64,000 nucleotides of DNA from Saitoella complicata NRRL Y-17804 (GCF_001661265.1 NW_017567005.1:62001-126000); one strand, 5' to 3'; shown: positions 22,940 through 34,174, numbered from the stretch's first letter. The notes: generated by a model not told the origin, from the sequence alone. Numbers and translations are program-made.

Positions 22940-23080
22940 ATGCCACGCTTCATTGAAGTCAAATCCCCCGTGTTGGGGGTTAAGTGTGAGGTACAGCGGT
23001 GGCCGTTGGAGAAGGCGGAGGAGGCATATAGGGAAATGGGGAAGGCGAAGTTTAGGCATGTTATTGATATGTCTATGTAG
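22940..23080 (+). pseudogene. Fragment of a zinc-type alcohol dehydrogenase (C-terminus)
   Basis: The last 47 codons of an open frame read VQRWPLEKAEEAYREMGKA and then KFRHVIDMSM before TAG. The PLEKAEEAYREM...KFRHVI pattern is the typical C-terminal end of fungal medium-chain zinc alcohol dehydrogenases. Nothing upstream encodes the zinc sites or the Rossmann fold; that space is taken by the SAC3 start region. I read it as the stranded 3' end of a lost gene. The match is short, so coincidence is possible. Confidence 0.45.
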
Positions 23081-23930
23081 AGCAAAACGTATTCCCACGG
23101 GCGCGCAGCGTCCAAGGTGGACTATAGGGGGGTCGGACCGTCTGAGACACGGAAGAGAGCCGTAGACGAAGGTTAATGAAATGTTATTTAGAACAGGGTA
23201 AGATCGAGGCAAAATCCCATCGGAAAAGGCGGAACCGCAGTTGCCGCGGGCCGCGGCCCACGGCGAGGACCGGGACCGATATGTACGGATCGCGACAGCG
23301 GCGCCGAATTATCGAAGGTGTCATGATTCTGTTAATTGCGCCCGACCTACCCGAGACAAGCGACGGGAGATCATCGATCTTGAATGCAGGAAGAGCTCGA
23401 GCTGAGAGTAGGCTACAGAACCCGTTCAAATCCGTACTCCCTCCTTCCTCTGTGATTAGCATTTGACGTTAAACCTGCCAGCTTATAGTCAAACCCTTCC
23501 CTTCCTCATTCTCCGTAACTTTTTCATTCTCCGCGCGCATTATCGATTACGGTATCGCGATCGCCTATCACATGAAATTCGTCATTCGCCCTCGAAGCAC
23601 TGAGACCCCCCGACTCAGCAAAAGAGTGATGGGGTGGTATAAAGGCCCTTCACCTCCTAGCATGTAGACAGGGTAGACCAGCACTTGAGCATACAGTCCG
23701 GTAAAGGCTGAAGAACAGCAAGGAGAGACGGTGAAACAGCTGAGCCCACTCGGTCCACCATCGGCACGCCTCGGATTACATAACCGCATACACTCCGAGG
23801 AACTCAAAACTTTTCACGAAAACAAAGACTGTCCATCCTTGACAGCATACACCTCCGACGCCCTCTTCGTTCCGAGGTTATAGCCTTTCAAGAGCGCATA
23901 CACCCCAAACAACCACCAGCAACATCCACC
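23081..23930. other. Promoter region of the orphan gene at 23931
   Basis: This 850-base stretch has no supported gene. It includes a GC-rich, self-complementary patch near 23242-23262 (GCCGCGGGCCGCGGC). A TATA-like element is listed separately. The rest should be promoter and 5' leader of the downstream gene. Confidence 0.45.
23638..23644 (+). promoter_or_regulatory. TATA-like box
   Basis: TATAAAG follows GGGGTGG and lies about 290 bases before the start codon at 23931. It is the best TATA candidate in this intergenic region. Its use would imply a leader of roughly 250 bases, or an unrecognised intron in the leader. Confidence 0.35.
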
Positions 23931-24794
23931 ATGTCCTACCTTTACCTCCACAGGACCCTTACGCGGCTTTCTCCGCTGCCTACAAACGTTTCAGCAGTCC
24001 AAGTTCACATCGCGGAACGCTCCCTAGCTTGGGACTACAACCTCCAGTACCCTCCCATGCCTACCGAAAACGATGACTACGGCGTCCCCGCGACACAACC
24101 CTCCTCCCTCATCACGGGCACAGACGCTAAAGCCGCTGTCCTAGCCTGGTCCCAGACTCTCGAAAAGGTTCTATATTTCGAAGCACACAGCAGTGCGAAA
24201 CCACCGAATACGCCTGGGACGTATTCAGTCCTGGGACACACAGAGTGGTTCGTCTTCCGCCCCAGCACCCCCACCTCCTACGACATGGTCTTCTTCCAAA
24301 CCCCCCTCGACCTCATCATCGCTGAATCCAAGAAAGGCGGTTATACAATGCTCCTCGGTTCCCAACTCATCAAGAAAAAGTACGAGAGGGGGGAGTGGCC
24401 TTACCGCCTCCGTATCTCCCACGCCCCGACGATCGCGCAACTTCTCCACCAGTTTTGGGATTTGGGGGAGAGTGCGCGGCCATATTCTCTTGCGCCTGTG
24501 GATGAGACGTATTACTCCTTTCCCACGACGCATACAGAATTCCTTGATCGTCGTCTATACTCCACATTCCTCATCTCCTCGCCGGCGGTGCTACAGCAGG
24601 AGCTGGAGAGGGATTCGGCGGCGTTGAGGATTCAGAAGGGGTGTCATAGTTGGTTGTATGCCCCCGTTTGCAAGGATGGAGAGCATTCCATCATGGTTCG
24701 CGAGGGATTGAGGGAGTTAAAGGCCTTGGCCAACATGGTCCAGTTTTTCGTGGATGAGGCGGAGGCGCCGCGTGTGAAAGAGGTGAGGGCTTGA
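23931..24794 (+). CDS. Uncharacterised protein, 287 aa
   Basis: I do not recognise a family. The single-exon frame starts at an ATG in good context (CCACCATGTC). It encodes a soluble, mixed-composition protein rich in Tyr, Pro and Leu. There is no signal peptide, no clear membrane segment and no catalytic motif. Notable stretches are HTEWFVFRPSTPTSYDMVFF and GGYTMLLGSQLIKKKYERG. Codon use resembles neighbouring genes, and the frame is long and clean, so it is probably real. The neighbour downstream is SEC61 in the opposite direction; context gives no hint of function. Confidence 0.6.
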   Translation: MSYLYLHRTLTRLSPLPTNVSAVQVHIAERSLAWDYNLQYPPMPTENDDYGVPATQPSSLITGTDAKAAVLAWSQTLEKVLYFEAHSSAKPPNTPGTYSVLGHTEWFVFRPSTPTSYDMVFFQTPLDLIIAESKKGGYTMLLGSQLIKKKYERGEWPYRLRISHAPTIAQLLHQFWDLGESARPYSLAPVDETYYSFPTTHTEFLDRRLYSTFLISSPAVLQQELERDSAALRIQKGCHSWLYAPVCKDGEHSIMVREGLRELKALANMVQFFVDEAEAPRVKEVRA

Positions 24795-25131
24795 TCATGA
24801 TGCTATAGAATAGAATGACAAGAGCAAGACAAGATGATACATTTAGAGTACAGCTACAACTACAGCTACAGTTTGAGGTTTTTCGGTTACTTACAGGGAT
24901 GCATGGGTTTGGCTTACAGGATTAGATATACGGCGTGCACTTGCTTTTTCAGATACAGCTCTCTTCTCACTTGGTATCATTACAATAATGCAACAAATAT
25001 AAACAAAATCCATTCCTTTCCAAAAACGGTCTCCTCGCTTCGCGTACTCAATAGTCCATCAAATGCAACTTTTTCCAGCTCTCCATCTCCTATCATTCCA
25101 ACTCAAACACATATCACTATCGTTCAACAGC
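24795..25131. other. Convergent 3' region before SEC61
   Basis: This holds the 3' flanks of the orphan gene and SEC61. A short TACAGCTACAAC-type imperfect repeat occurs near 24849-24871. Nothing else was recognised. Confidence 0.45.
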
Positions 25132-26679
25132 TTATCCCAAAAGGTCACCCATACCCGCCAACTGCGAGTTACCCTCCTTCATCGCAATCTCAAAGTACGA
25201 ATAAATAATCGTCACAGCCAACAAAATACTCGTTCCACTTCCCAGCGCACCCAAAAGGTCGGAAGCGACCGCAAGAGCACCAATACAGGCTCCACCGAAC
25301 GCAGCAGCGGTAGGGATGACGCGACGGAGTTCCTTGTACATAGACTGCTCGCGGTGGCCGGCGATGACCATTTGCTGGTCCTTGAGCTGCTTGGCGACAT
25401 CGCGGGGGGAGGAACCGGAGACCTCAATCCAGGTCTTGGAGAAGAGGGCGCAGGCGAAGAGCATGAAGGAAATGTAGAGGGCAGTGTGGACGGGGTCCAA
25501 GAGAGCCTCCTTGAGAGAGAGGGGAGGGGACATGTAGTACGCCAATCCGGAGACAGCGCGTAGCTGAGCGGTACCCTCACGCGCATCCCAAGCACCGAGA
25601 AGACGGACGAGGATGTTGTCGGGGAAGCGGTTCCACAACATCTGGGAGACGAGAAAGATGTTGGAGGTCAACGCAGATTGGAGCATGAGGGGCATGTTGG
25701 AGGTGTAGAACAACTTGACGGGGTAAGTACCACGCTGTCCACGGAAACGGTTGGACTTGACGGGGATCTCGACACGGAATCCCTGGAGGTAGATAACGAC
25801 CGCGAAGACAAGGACGGTGGCGAGGAGGTTCATCACGTTAGGCAAGTTCTGGCGGTAGAAAGCCTCCTTGAGCGCATGGGTCTTGTCGGAGCGGGTGAGG
25901 AGGAGGTGGAAGAGCGCGACGATCGCACCCTCGAACTGGGCACCACGACCGGTGTTGACGGTGGTGGGGGAGAATGCCTTCCAGACGATGGTCTCGCAGA
26001 CGTTGGTGGCGATGAAGAGGGAGATACCGGAGCCGAGACCGTAGCCCTTCTGGAGGAGCTCGTCGAGGAGGATGACGATGAGACCAGCAGCGACAAGCTG
26101 GAGGATCAACAAAAGACATACACCGGCACCAAGGTCCTTGGGCTGGCCGTAGAGACCGGTAAGAACGTAAACAGTAGCCTGACCGAAAGAGATGATGATA
26201 GCGAACACTGGATATCATGAATTAGACCATGCGCAGTGGAGTATCGGAGATTGATAGCAACATACACTTCTGAGCAGTCTGGTAAAGCTCACGGTCACTC
26301 TTCAAATCCAAGTTGACATCAATCATATGAGATCCCGCCAAAAGCTGAATCACCATTCCAGAGGTAACAATGGGAGAAATACCCAACTCCATAAGCGTAC
26401 CGCGGTTGGACGCGAGGATCATTCGCATCCAGAAAAGCGGATCAGACGCATCGGAGGAGACGATACCATAAAGAGGAACCTGGGAGAGGACGAGGAAGAT
26501 AAGGAGAGTGACGGCGGTCCAGAGAACGCGCTGGTTGAAGGGGACCTTACGGTCAGGCGCTTGGATTTCGGGAAGGACTTGCTGGAAGGGCTTGACCAGG
26601 TCCAAGAATCGGACTGTGTAGATATACGTGTTAGAAGATGAATTGGAAGGGATGAATGAGGGATCGCACCTCCGGACAT
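25132..26679 (-). CDS. SEC61: Sec61 alpha, ER protein-translocation channel
   Basis: Exons 26679-26670, 26613-26266 and 26207-25132 give 477 residues, the usual length. The protein starts [20 protein letters not shown]. It keeps family landmarks: [39 protein letters not shown] (with V for I), [29 protein letters not shown] and [16 protein letters not shown]-like segments. Ten membrane helices are expected. It forms the core of the ER translocon with Sbh1 and Sss1. The first exon encodes only three codons plus one base. Introns are 56 and 58 nt with GTGCGA and GTATGT donors. Confidence 0.97.
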
Positions 26680-27054
26680 GGTTGCTGATTCGAATTGGTC
26701 GAGGGGTGGTGGTTGAGACTCGAGACGCTGCGCTGTCCTGAGGTCGCTCCGTAGCGTCGACGTGTTCAGGCTGGTGCACGGGGCTGGGTACAAGTCAGGC
26801 GACAGAACCTTAAAGAAGCTGATAAGGATGAAGCTGAGATCGAAGTGACAAATGGTCAAGATTATGAATAGTTTCAGCTCGAGGTGTCTGACCTTCAACA
26901 GGCGAGACTGACATTCGAAATCCTGCAATCATTAACGCAAAACACAACGCTCAATGCCCAAAGAAAGTCCGTCCAAGATGACTGCTCTACCTTCCATATA
27001 TCGTCTCCAATCTACCTATATCTCCTGCAGTTCATCTTTCCCCATCGCATCGAA
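26680..27054. other. SEC61 promoter region
   Basis: This lies between the SEC61 start codon and the 3' end of the CFEM gene, both on the minus strand. It must include the SEC61 promoter and the CFEM gene's terminator. Open frames here are antisense or off-frame shadows without domains. No motif stands out. Confidence 0.4.
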
Positions 27055-27762
27055 TTAGAGAGCCATAACGGCACCAACACCGGCCAAGACGACACAAGCA
27101 GCCAACATCACACGGTTCTCAGATCCCTGACCCATTGCACCACTGTTCGCAGCAACAACACTCGACGCCACCGCAGTAGCCGTGGACCTCGATCCACTCA
27201 ACACCATATTGCTAACGCTGCTCGCCCTGCTAGACGCACTGGCAGCAGCACTCGCACTCCCACTTCCACTTGCAGCAGACGCGGCAGATGCAGCAGCACC
27301 GGAGGGAGCAGGAAGTGCAGTAGCAAAAGTCACACCGTCGAAGGTTGCGGGGAGGGTGACAGAGCCGGTGGAGACGCCAAGGGAGGAGAGAGCGGCGGAG
27401 GGAGCGGGGAGTTCGACGGAGACGGCTTCGCAGGCTTGGTAGGCGAGTTCGAGGGCGGTGTTTACGTCGGACTGGGGGCAGGAGGAAATAACACAGGCTG
27501 CGATGTCAGACTGTATGCTATTTAGCACTGATTACCCGGGGTGAATGCGCGGCTACGGCTCCGGACCGTGAGCGTAGCCCGTGGATGAAGGAGAACGCAC
27601 CATGTAGCTGTCAGTGGTACAGTAACACGAGATATCGAACGCGGCGCAAGACCCGGAGGTCACGCTCGAAGCACAAGTGTTAGCACAAGCCGGGACCTCG
27701 GCGGATAGGGCGGAGACGGAGGCAGCGAAGGCCAGGACGACGGGAACGATGGACGCCAACAT
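27055..27762 (-). CDS. CFEM-domain cell-surface protein, GPI-anchored
   Basis: Exons 27762-27601 and 27510-27055 give 205 residues. Residues 1-19 form a signal peptide (MLASIVPVVLAFAASVSA). The next stretch has the eight cysteines of a CFEM domain in the right spacing: CANTC, GSC, ISCYC, then after the intron AAC, SSC and QAC. A Ser/Ala-rich stalk follows, then a hydrophobic C-terminus (MLAACVVLAGVGAVMAL) typical of GPI attachment. CFEM proteins sit in the fungal wall or membrane; some bind haem iron, others act in adhesion or host interaction. The iron-ligand Asp common to haem-binding CFEMs may be the D of AFDISCYC, but this is uncertain. The intron is 90 nt. Confidence 0.88.
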
Positions 27763-28138
27763 ACTGATAGAGTCGCGGTAAACGGAGGAAGAGATGGCAC
27801 GGAGGATGTCTAGGGGAAAAGAGAAGAGTGGATGACGAGCGGGGTAGATGACCAATTTATGTGATGATATTGGCGGCTGGGTTCTCCGTCTCAAGTGGGG
27901 CGGAAGCATGCATTTGGCACGCGTTGCCTTCCCTTGCTTGGCGACTGAGGCGGTGCACTGTGCGAAGGTGACATACCAGGAAGCGAGTGCGTTGATACTG
28001 TAAGAAGAAAGGCAGACGGAAATAGTAGAACTTGTGTTTCACAGCAAGCGGGCTGTCTTGGGCACCTGGCGCGGTCATCCTGGCAACGTTACAGGGGCAG
28101 ATGCGATCCGATCCGTCAACAATTCATCTCCAAAGTAA
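27763..28138. promoter_or_regulatory. Divergent promoter, CFEM gene / ZNF511-like gene
   Basis: These 376 bases lie between two divergent start codons. An in-frame extension upstream of the CFEM signal peptide is open but would mask the signal peptide, so I exclude it. No clear TATA box or repeated motif was seen. Confidence 0.45.
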
Positions 28139-29097
28139 ATGAAACGATCTCTGAGTGAAGACGAGTCCTCGGAAGCGTCTGATACGGAGAATATCCATGA
28201 CACAGGCGATGCCTCCAAGGCCCAGCGGGTCGATGGTGATGTTGATCAGGACAGGTTCGTGCATATCAAATTCTCTCTAATCCTTGATACAGGCAGCTAA
28301 CAAGTCCACGCAGAACCTCCCAGTATCAATCTGTAACCTGCTATCACCCACCCGCCTGCAACTTGTGTCCTAAGACCTTCCCAAACATCACGGCCTACGA
28401 ATCCCACTTCCACACATACCACTCAAACGTCTGCTTCACCTGCCGCACCAACCTTCCCTCACCACGTCTCCTCGAACTCCACCTTGCAGAAAACCACGAT
28501 CCATTTTGGTCAGCACGGAAAGCAAAGGGAGAGTCAGTGTATGGATGCTTCGTGGAGGGGTGTCCGAAGATGTACAAGAGCTGGAAGAAGCGGATTGAGC
28601 ATCTCGTTGGGAAACATGAGTTTTTGAGGGAGTATAACTTCAACTTGGTCAATTTCGGGCTTTCCAAATCGACAAACTTGTTGACTACTCCGAATGCGAG
28701 GAAAGCGGACGGCCCATGGCGGCGGCAGCATGCACAGCCAAAACATGGCGGAAGCGAGTCACCAAGGACAGCGAGGAATACCAAGTCGACGGAAGGCTCA
28801 ACGGAGATCGACAAACCGACAGAGGCAGCCCCAATGGCTGCATCCATTAGCCAAGAAGAAAACATGGCCATTTTCAGACACCAAAAGCAAACAATCGAGC
28901 AGCCACGTGCTCTGCGAGAGGGTAAGTCTAGGAAACAGGAAGTCCTTCCACCAGGAGCACCAGAGAAAGCTGCAGTCAGTCAGCCTACACCAGTAGCGAA
29001 CAAGAACACCGGAAATGATGACCTCGCTGGACTGACGAAGGCCATGTCAACCGTAAGCCTCATACCCCGGAGTGTCAGACCGGGGAAGGGGAGATGA
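28139..29097 (+). CDS. C2H2 zinc-finger protein, ZNF511-like
   Basis: Exons 28139-28254 and 28314-29097 give 299 residues. After an acidic N-terminus come three Cys2His2-type fingers: CNLCPKTFPNITAYESHFHTYH, CFTCRTNLPSPRLLELHLAENH, and CFVEGCPKMYKSWKKRIEHLVGKH, given here by their first residues C-N-L-C, C-F-T-C and C-F-V-E-G-C. The close spacing of the first two fingers, and YGCFVEGCPKM beside human YQCLVEGCTEKF, point to the ZNF511 family. Function is poorly known; a nuclear nucleic-acid-binding role is inferred. The C-terminal half is charged and low in complexity. The intron (59 nt, donor GTTCGT) was placed because it restores the first finger. Confidence 0.82.
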
Positions 29098-29283
29098 TTC
29101 AGAGGAAGGAAACAGCGTGTCCGATGAAGCACAGAATTATACCCAGAATATCCGTTAGTGAATGACACAGAGTCACTCGCACAGTAACTGATTATTGTTA
29201 CAAAATACCACGTGGCACAAAATTCTTCAAAAACCCTAAGCGAGCGTGCAGAATATCCATTCCACTCCCTTGACATTGCAAGC

Positions 29284-30995
29284 TTAACGACCGTGTCCGC
29301 CGCCATTGACGCCATTGTATCCACCATTCTTCCCATTCGAGGGAGCCCCATTACGCCCAGTGACAGTAGTCTTCTTCGCCGTAGTGGTAGCCTTCTTCGA
29401 TGTTGTGGTAATCTGCTTAGGCGATGTCGTAGCTGCTTTGGCAGTAGTGGTCGTCTTGACAGTAGTAGTCGTCGTCTTGGACGTGGTAGCAGTTGCTTTA
29501 GGCGTGGTGGTGGTCGTCTTGGACGTCGCAGTTGCAGTTTTGACAGTCGAAGCGCTGGGAGTGGCAGAAGCGGGCGAAGACGAGCGATACCAGTTCGCCT
29601 CCGGATCTCCAAGACACTCCCCAACAGTAATGAACTCCAACCCCATCGTCTTGCAAAGCTCCAAGACGTACGTTGTCAAGTTGTACGAAGTCTGGTAATG
29701 AATGTCGTGCATGATGACGAGGCGGTTGTCAGAATTCGCGTCGGTTAGGTTGCCCTTGACCCAGTTCTTCGAGTTCTGAATGAGGTTGGGAGCATCCTGA
29801 TTATAGTCATCCGAATCGACGTCGAAGTAGATAACGTGGTATCCCATCCCGTTCATGGTATCTTCACAACCAGACTCAGCCGTGCAAGAAGAGTACGGCG
29901 GGCGCATATAAGTGGGAAAGAACCCAAGGATATTGCGCAACGCCATCTCGTTGAGTTCCATTTCGTACTTTTGCTCAGCGACGGAAAGGGTAGAGAGGTC
30001 TGGGTGAGTCCAGGTATGACTGGCAATTTGGTTTCCATTGGCGTACGCCTCTTGGATCATGGAGGCCCATGGAAGACTGGTGTTGTCGATGGGACCCTTC
30101 CCGAGGTTGTTACCAGTAATGAAGAACGTAGCGACAGCACTGTGATTCTTGAGCAGCTCAAGGATATTAGTGGTGTACAGGTAGGGACCATCGTCAAAGG
30201 TAAGCTGAGCAACAACTAATCAGCAAGAGAACAAATATTGGCTCGCATAAGAATACGCACCGCGACCTGAGTCTCGCTGACACAATCATAGATACCAGCT
30301 CCCCCATACTGGACACTTCCCAACTGAGGCCTCGCAACGGTCGAAGTGTTCGAGCCAGCAGGAACGTAAACGGGATCGCAGTACCCATAAGCAGGCTGAC
30401 AGTTGGACGAATCGCACCACGCCTCACCGGTTCCGCAATATCCAGCATCAGAACAACATTGACTATCTGGGCATTTGAGGCCCTGCGTACCACCGCAAGT
30501 ACCGTCAGTCGAGACGCCGGACGAAGCAGCGGATGAGGTGGATGTTGCGCACGACGTGCCCGTACCACAAAAGGCAGCTTGACAATTGGTGATGTAATCG
30601 CTAGTATTACCGCAGTAGCCAGACTGAGAACAGTACAACCCGGCCCCGCAGACGTAGCCATTTGTCCCTCCGCACGTGTTGTCAGGAGAGGGTGACCCGT
30701 AAGCGACCGTGGAAGGACAAGTCGTGCCAGACCCCCCGTAGGCTGCCTGGCAGTTGTCCTGATAAGCCGTACCAGTACCGCACCATCCGGACGCCGAGCA
30801 CCATTCGCCGGCCGCACAGAAGTAACCATTGGTGGCTCCACAGGTTTGGTCAGGAGTGATAGTTGCGCGTTTACCGAGAGCTTGATGGCGAGATATCCAA
30901 CCACGAGCATGATGCTGATGACCCGGATGGGCGATGGCGGAGAGGACGAAGCCGGAGGCAGCGGCGAAAGCCGCGAAGAGTGACAGACGGGGCAT
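29284..30995 (-). CDS. Chitin deacetylase with three CBM18 domains
   Basis: Exons 30995-30261 and 30204-29284 give 551 residues. A signal peptide (MPRLSLFAAFAAASGFVLSA) is followed by three hevein-like CBM18 modules. Each has a TCG(A/G)T(N/Q)G start and cysteine pattern; the last has CPDSQCCSDAGYCG. The CE4/NodB deacetylase domain carries the metal-site motifs TFDDGPY and SHTWTHPDL and the RPPY motif, so it looks active. The enzyme removes acetyl groups from chitin, giving chitosan in the wall. The C-terminus is a Thr/Lys/Ala-rich low-complexity tail ending in a Gly/Asn-rich segment, with no GPI signal. The protein is therefore probably secreted and held by chitin binding. The intron is 56 nt. 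Confidence 0.93.
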
Positions 30996-31701
30996 GGTCG
31001 GTTTAGTCTCGCGAGACAGAAGAACCGGAGATGGCGAACAGCTCCCTTTTATGCTATCCGCAGGTCGTACGCCAAGATGCTGATTTAACACAGGACGGAT
31101 ACAAGCGAGGCCGAGCCCCGTCGTACGTAAAGATCATGGGGCAGTGCCGGCTGTTCCGATCGAAAGATCGTCCTTCGCATGGTTTTGATACCTCCTTTTC
31201 GAAGAAATCGTTCCAGGCATTGCATCATCACTGAAGGGAGCATGGGGGTGCACGGACGACTTTCTCATTAGCACCGAGACGCGTGTGAAACGATACAACC
31301 GCCTAAACAGCCCCCGACGGAGATCACTACGGTCGAGGTCGACCCCTTTGAAAAGCTTCATGTCTTTTATGACGAAACATCGATCGCTATACGGCGCGGT
31401 CCCGGATAGAGTGATTGTTCATTTCGGCGGTGCAGCGTTTCACGGACGAACGATCAATGGCCGATGCAAATTAAGGAGCACAGACTGGCAAGCTCGGAAC
31501 GAAGCGTCCTCTCCTTCGATCGACATCGTCACGGTAATCAAATTTGAGAATAGGGGGGTTACTAGCTGGTATATCGTACGGTCGTATATTTGCAAGGGCT
31601 CGAGGTGGCTGGGGGTGGCACCGATACGAACTGTATTCTACGTTACACCTCCCTCCTCGGATCAATCCTTCCCTCGATCTCCGTACGAATCCTCAATCAC
31701 A
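30996..31701. promoter_or_regulatory. Divergent promoter, chitin deacetylase / BMT5
   Basis: There are 706 bases between divergent start codons. One frame on the plus strand stays open for 139 codons into BMT5. The first codon there is not ATG, and the peptide has no recognisable domain, so I do not extend BMT5 into it. No TATA box is clear on either side. Confidence 0.45.
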
Positions 31702-32652
31702 ATGCCCAAGTCAAAGAAGTCAAAGAAGGGTCTCGCAGCCCTCCTCACCACCCACAAGGCCGAGAAAAAGTACAACGCAGACCAAGCAAAGAAAGTCGCA
31801 AACAACCCTTACGCCAAAACTGCTCCCACCAAGAAAAAGATTGAACGATCCCTCATCGGGGAGAAAGTCACCGTTAAATCTACGTCCGCCGATGCACCCT
31901 CTGCCGCGACCGACGCCGACGCGAAGAAGAAACCTCAAAAGCCACGGAAACAATTCATCCCATTCAAGAAGGAAGACACGATCTTGGTTGTCGGCGATGG
32001 CAACCTCTCCTTCTCCGCCTCCGTCGCCGAACACCACTTGGAATTCGCTACCCAACTAACAGCAACAACCCACGACTCCCTCACCCTCCTCACCCAAAAA
32101 TACCCCGACGCACCCATCCACATCCAAACCCTCAAAGACCTAGGCTCAATCGTCCTCCACGAACTCGACGCGACAAAGTTGGATAAGAACAAGACCCTGA
32201 AAGGGTTGGGAAAGAAATATGATTGTATCGTGTTCAATTTCCCGCATGTTGGGGCGGGGATTAAGGATCAGGATCGGAATGTTGCGGTTAACCAGAAACT
32301 CTTGCTCGGGTTTTTCGAGTCGGCACAACCAATCCTCAGCCGCACCGGGACAATCGTCGTCTCCCTCGCCGACTCTTCTCCTTACACACTCTGGCGCATC
32401 CGCGATCTCGCGAAAGAACAGGGCCTCCGCGTCCGGCAATCAGGAGATTTCGTGGGTGAAGCCTTCCCGGGATACGGTCATCGACGAACAATCGGATGGC
32501 AGGATGGGGTCAGCGAAAAGGGATGGAAGGGTGAGGAAAGGAGAGCGAGGATCTGGGTTTTCGAGAGGGATGAGGGTGAGAGACATGATGCCGCGAAGAA
32601 CAAGAAGAAGAAGAAGAAGGGGGCGCCGGCCGATAGTGATGATGAAGAATAG
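31702..32652 (+). CDS. BMT5: 25S rRNA (uridine-N3)-methyltransferase Bmt5-like
   Basis: Single-exon, 316 residues. It starts MPKSKKSKKGLAALL with a basic N-terminus suited to the nucleolus. The Rossmann-like methyltransferase begins ILVVGDGNLSFSASVAEH, the hallmark SAM-binding motif of the DUF2431/Bmt5 family. YDCIVFNFPHVGAG (family motif NFPH-G), RNQ-like NVAVNQKLLLGFF and GYGHRRTIG follow. Yeast Bmt5 makes m3U in 25S rRNA. The C-terminus is a Lys-rich stretch and a short acidic end. The start was chosen at the ATG that gives the conserved family N-terminus. Confidence 0.92.
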   Translation: MPKSKKSKKGLAALLTTHKAEKKYNADQAKKVANNPYAKTAPTKKKIERSLIGEKVTVKSTSADAPSAATDADAKKKPQKPRKQFIPFKKEDTILVVGDGNLSFSASVAEHHLEFATQLTATTHDSLTLLTQKYPDAPIHIQTLKDLGSIVLHELDATKLDKNKTLKGLGKKYDCIVFNFPHVGAGIKDQDRNVAVNQKLLLGFFESAQPILSRTGTIVVSLADSSPYTLWRIRDLAKEQGLRVRQSGDFVGEAFPGYGHRRTIGWQDGVSEKGWKGEERRARIWVFERDEGERHDAAKNKKKKKKGAPADSDDEE

Positions 32653-32743
32653 TCAATTCATCCTCTACCCTTATAATCAAAATCAACGAAAGCAAACGCC
32701 ATACCTAACCAAAACCCAGAAACATAAGGAAGACATAGACGGA

Positions 32744-34174
32744 CTACATGACGAAAACCTTCCTAACGTCATCCTCCGGAAACTCCTCCCCACTCCTCGG
32801 ATCCCTAACAACCCCCCTACCCCCGTCCTCCTCCCCCCTCAACCCTATATTCTCATTCCAAATCCTCAAACTTCGCCGTCCATATACCCTTCCGTTCGGC
32901 AGCACAACCGGTTCGTTCTCGCCTTCCATCCGCGCAGTTGCACCTCCTCCTGCGGCTCCTGGACATTCCGAGGACGAGAGAGTGGGCGCGAGGGTATCGA
33001 CGAGGGTTGAGTGGATGTGGTGTGCGAAGGGGACGTTCTCGGCTAAACCGGCCATTTCGGGGGAACAGATTGGGCAGTTGGTGCTCGTGTTCGTTCCTGC
33101 CGCTGCCATCGCTGCAGCGGAGGTATTCGAATCAGAGGAACAAGCGCAAGATGGAGTTTTGAGAGCCGAGAGGCCCGCTGATAGGGCGACGTGCAGAAGT
33201 GGCGGGTTAGGGAGTGCGTACAGCGCATGATGCGCTTTGACGAATAAGTCTGCTAGGGTATCCCATCGTGCATCGGAATAGAGGTCTGCATATGGTTGGA
33301 CGGTCGTGGAGGGCGGGTATGCCAGTAGTGCCGCGGCTTGTTGGATACGTGGCATATGTGTTGCGGCGTGTGGGGTGAGATGTTTCCGGTAGTAGGCGAT
33401 TGCCTCGAGTTTCTTGTCGGCGCGGACGAGTTCGATGAACTCCTGCAACCTCAGCTCGAATTCAAGATCACTCTGTCACAACATGTCAGCCTTCAACTCA
33501 TGCGAAGGATAGGAGGTAGGTCTGACCCCAATCCCATTCTTCACCAACACCTTCCGATTCTCCCCACACCACCCCAATGCCTCGCCCACCCCTCTCTCAG
33601 CCCTCAAACTCCTCTCCACACCCCTCGCCTTCACAAAAACCTCCACATCCACAAGTTCTTCAATTCCGCGATTCTGTGCGAGGGAGGCGGCGGAGGATGT
33701 GAGGCCTTGACGGAGCATGTAGTCGATGATGAGGCGGTCGAGGCGGGTTTGATTCCAGCGGTCGTAGGTTGGGGAAGTGGTGGTTGTCATTGTGGAGAGT
33801 TCAGAGAGATAAGAGAGGCGGGACTTGGTTGAGGTTAGGATTGTTTGCTCTTCGATCTGGAGTTTCCCGAGCTATTCACATTGGTCAGCATACACCCCGG
33901 CGGACATCATGCCAGGAGTAAAGAGACATACCTTCCTCTTCAATCCCTGCATCCGCCCAATCATCCCCTCAATCCCCTTCAGCGCATTTTCCACTCCGCC
34001 CTCCTTCCCTACCTCCTTCTCCACCACAGCGATTGATTTCGTCAAGTTTGTCGTTTCTCGGTCGATCGCGACGCGGGAAGCGCGGAATACTGATTCGTGA
34101 AGTGCATGGGGGAGTTTTAGGAGGGGTTGTTCGAGGATGAGGTGGTTGTCCGGGTTGAACTTCTCAGAGGACAT
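32744..34174 (-). CDS. FYV10: GID/CTLH E3 ligase subunit Fyv10 (Gid9/MAEA)
   Basis: Exons 34174-33932, 33871-33527 and 33472-32744 give 438 residues. It begins MSSEKFNPDNHLILEQPLL, then a coiled helix. A LisH motif (RLDRLIIDYMLRQGLTSSA) and CTLH region (LEFELRLQEFIELVRADKK) follow, with LAYPPSTTVQPYADL and AGLSALKTPSC in the CRA part. The C-terminal RING-like domain has CPICSPEM, LPNGRVYG and ends KVFVM, as human MAEA ends KVYIM. The complex ubiquitinates gluconeogenic enzymes in yeast. Introns of 60 and 54 nt (donors GTATGT and GTCAGA) are required for a continuous family match. Confidence 0.93.

Noticed and set aside
31285-31701. In-frame 139-codon extension upstream of BMT5
   Set aside because: The first codon is not ATG, the peptide has no family resemblance, and the ATG at 31702 gives the expected basic N-terminus. 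It covers the divergent promoter.
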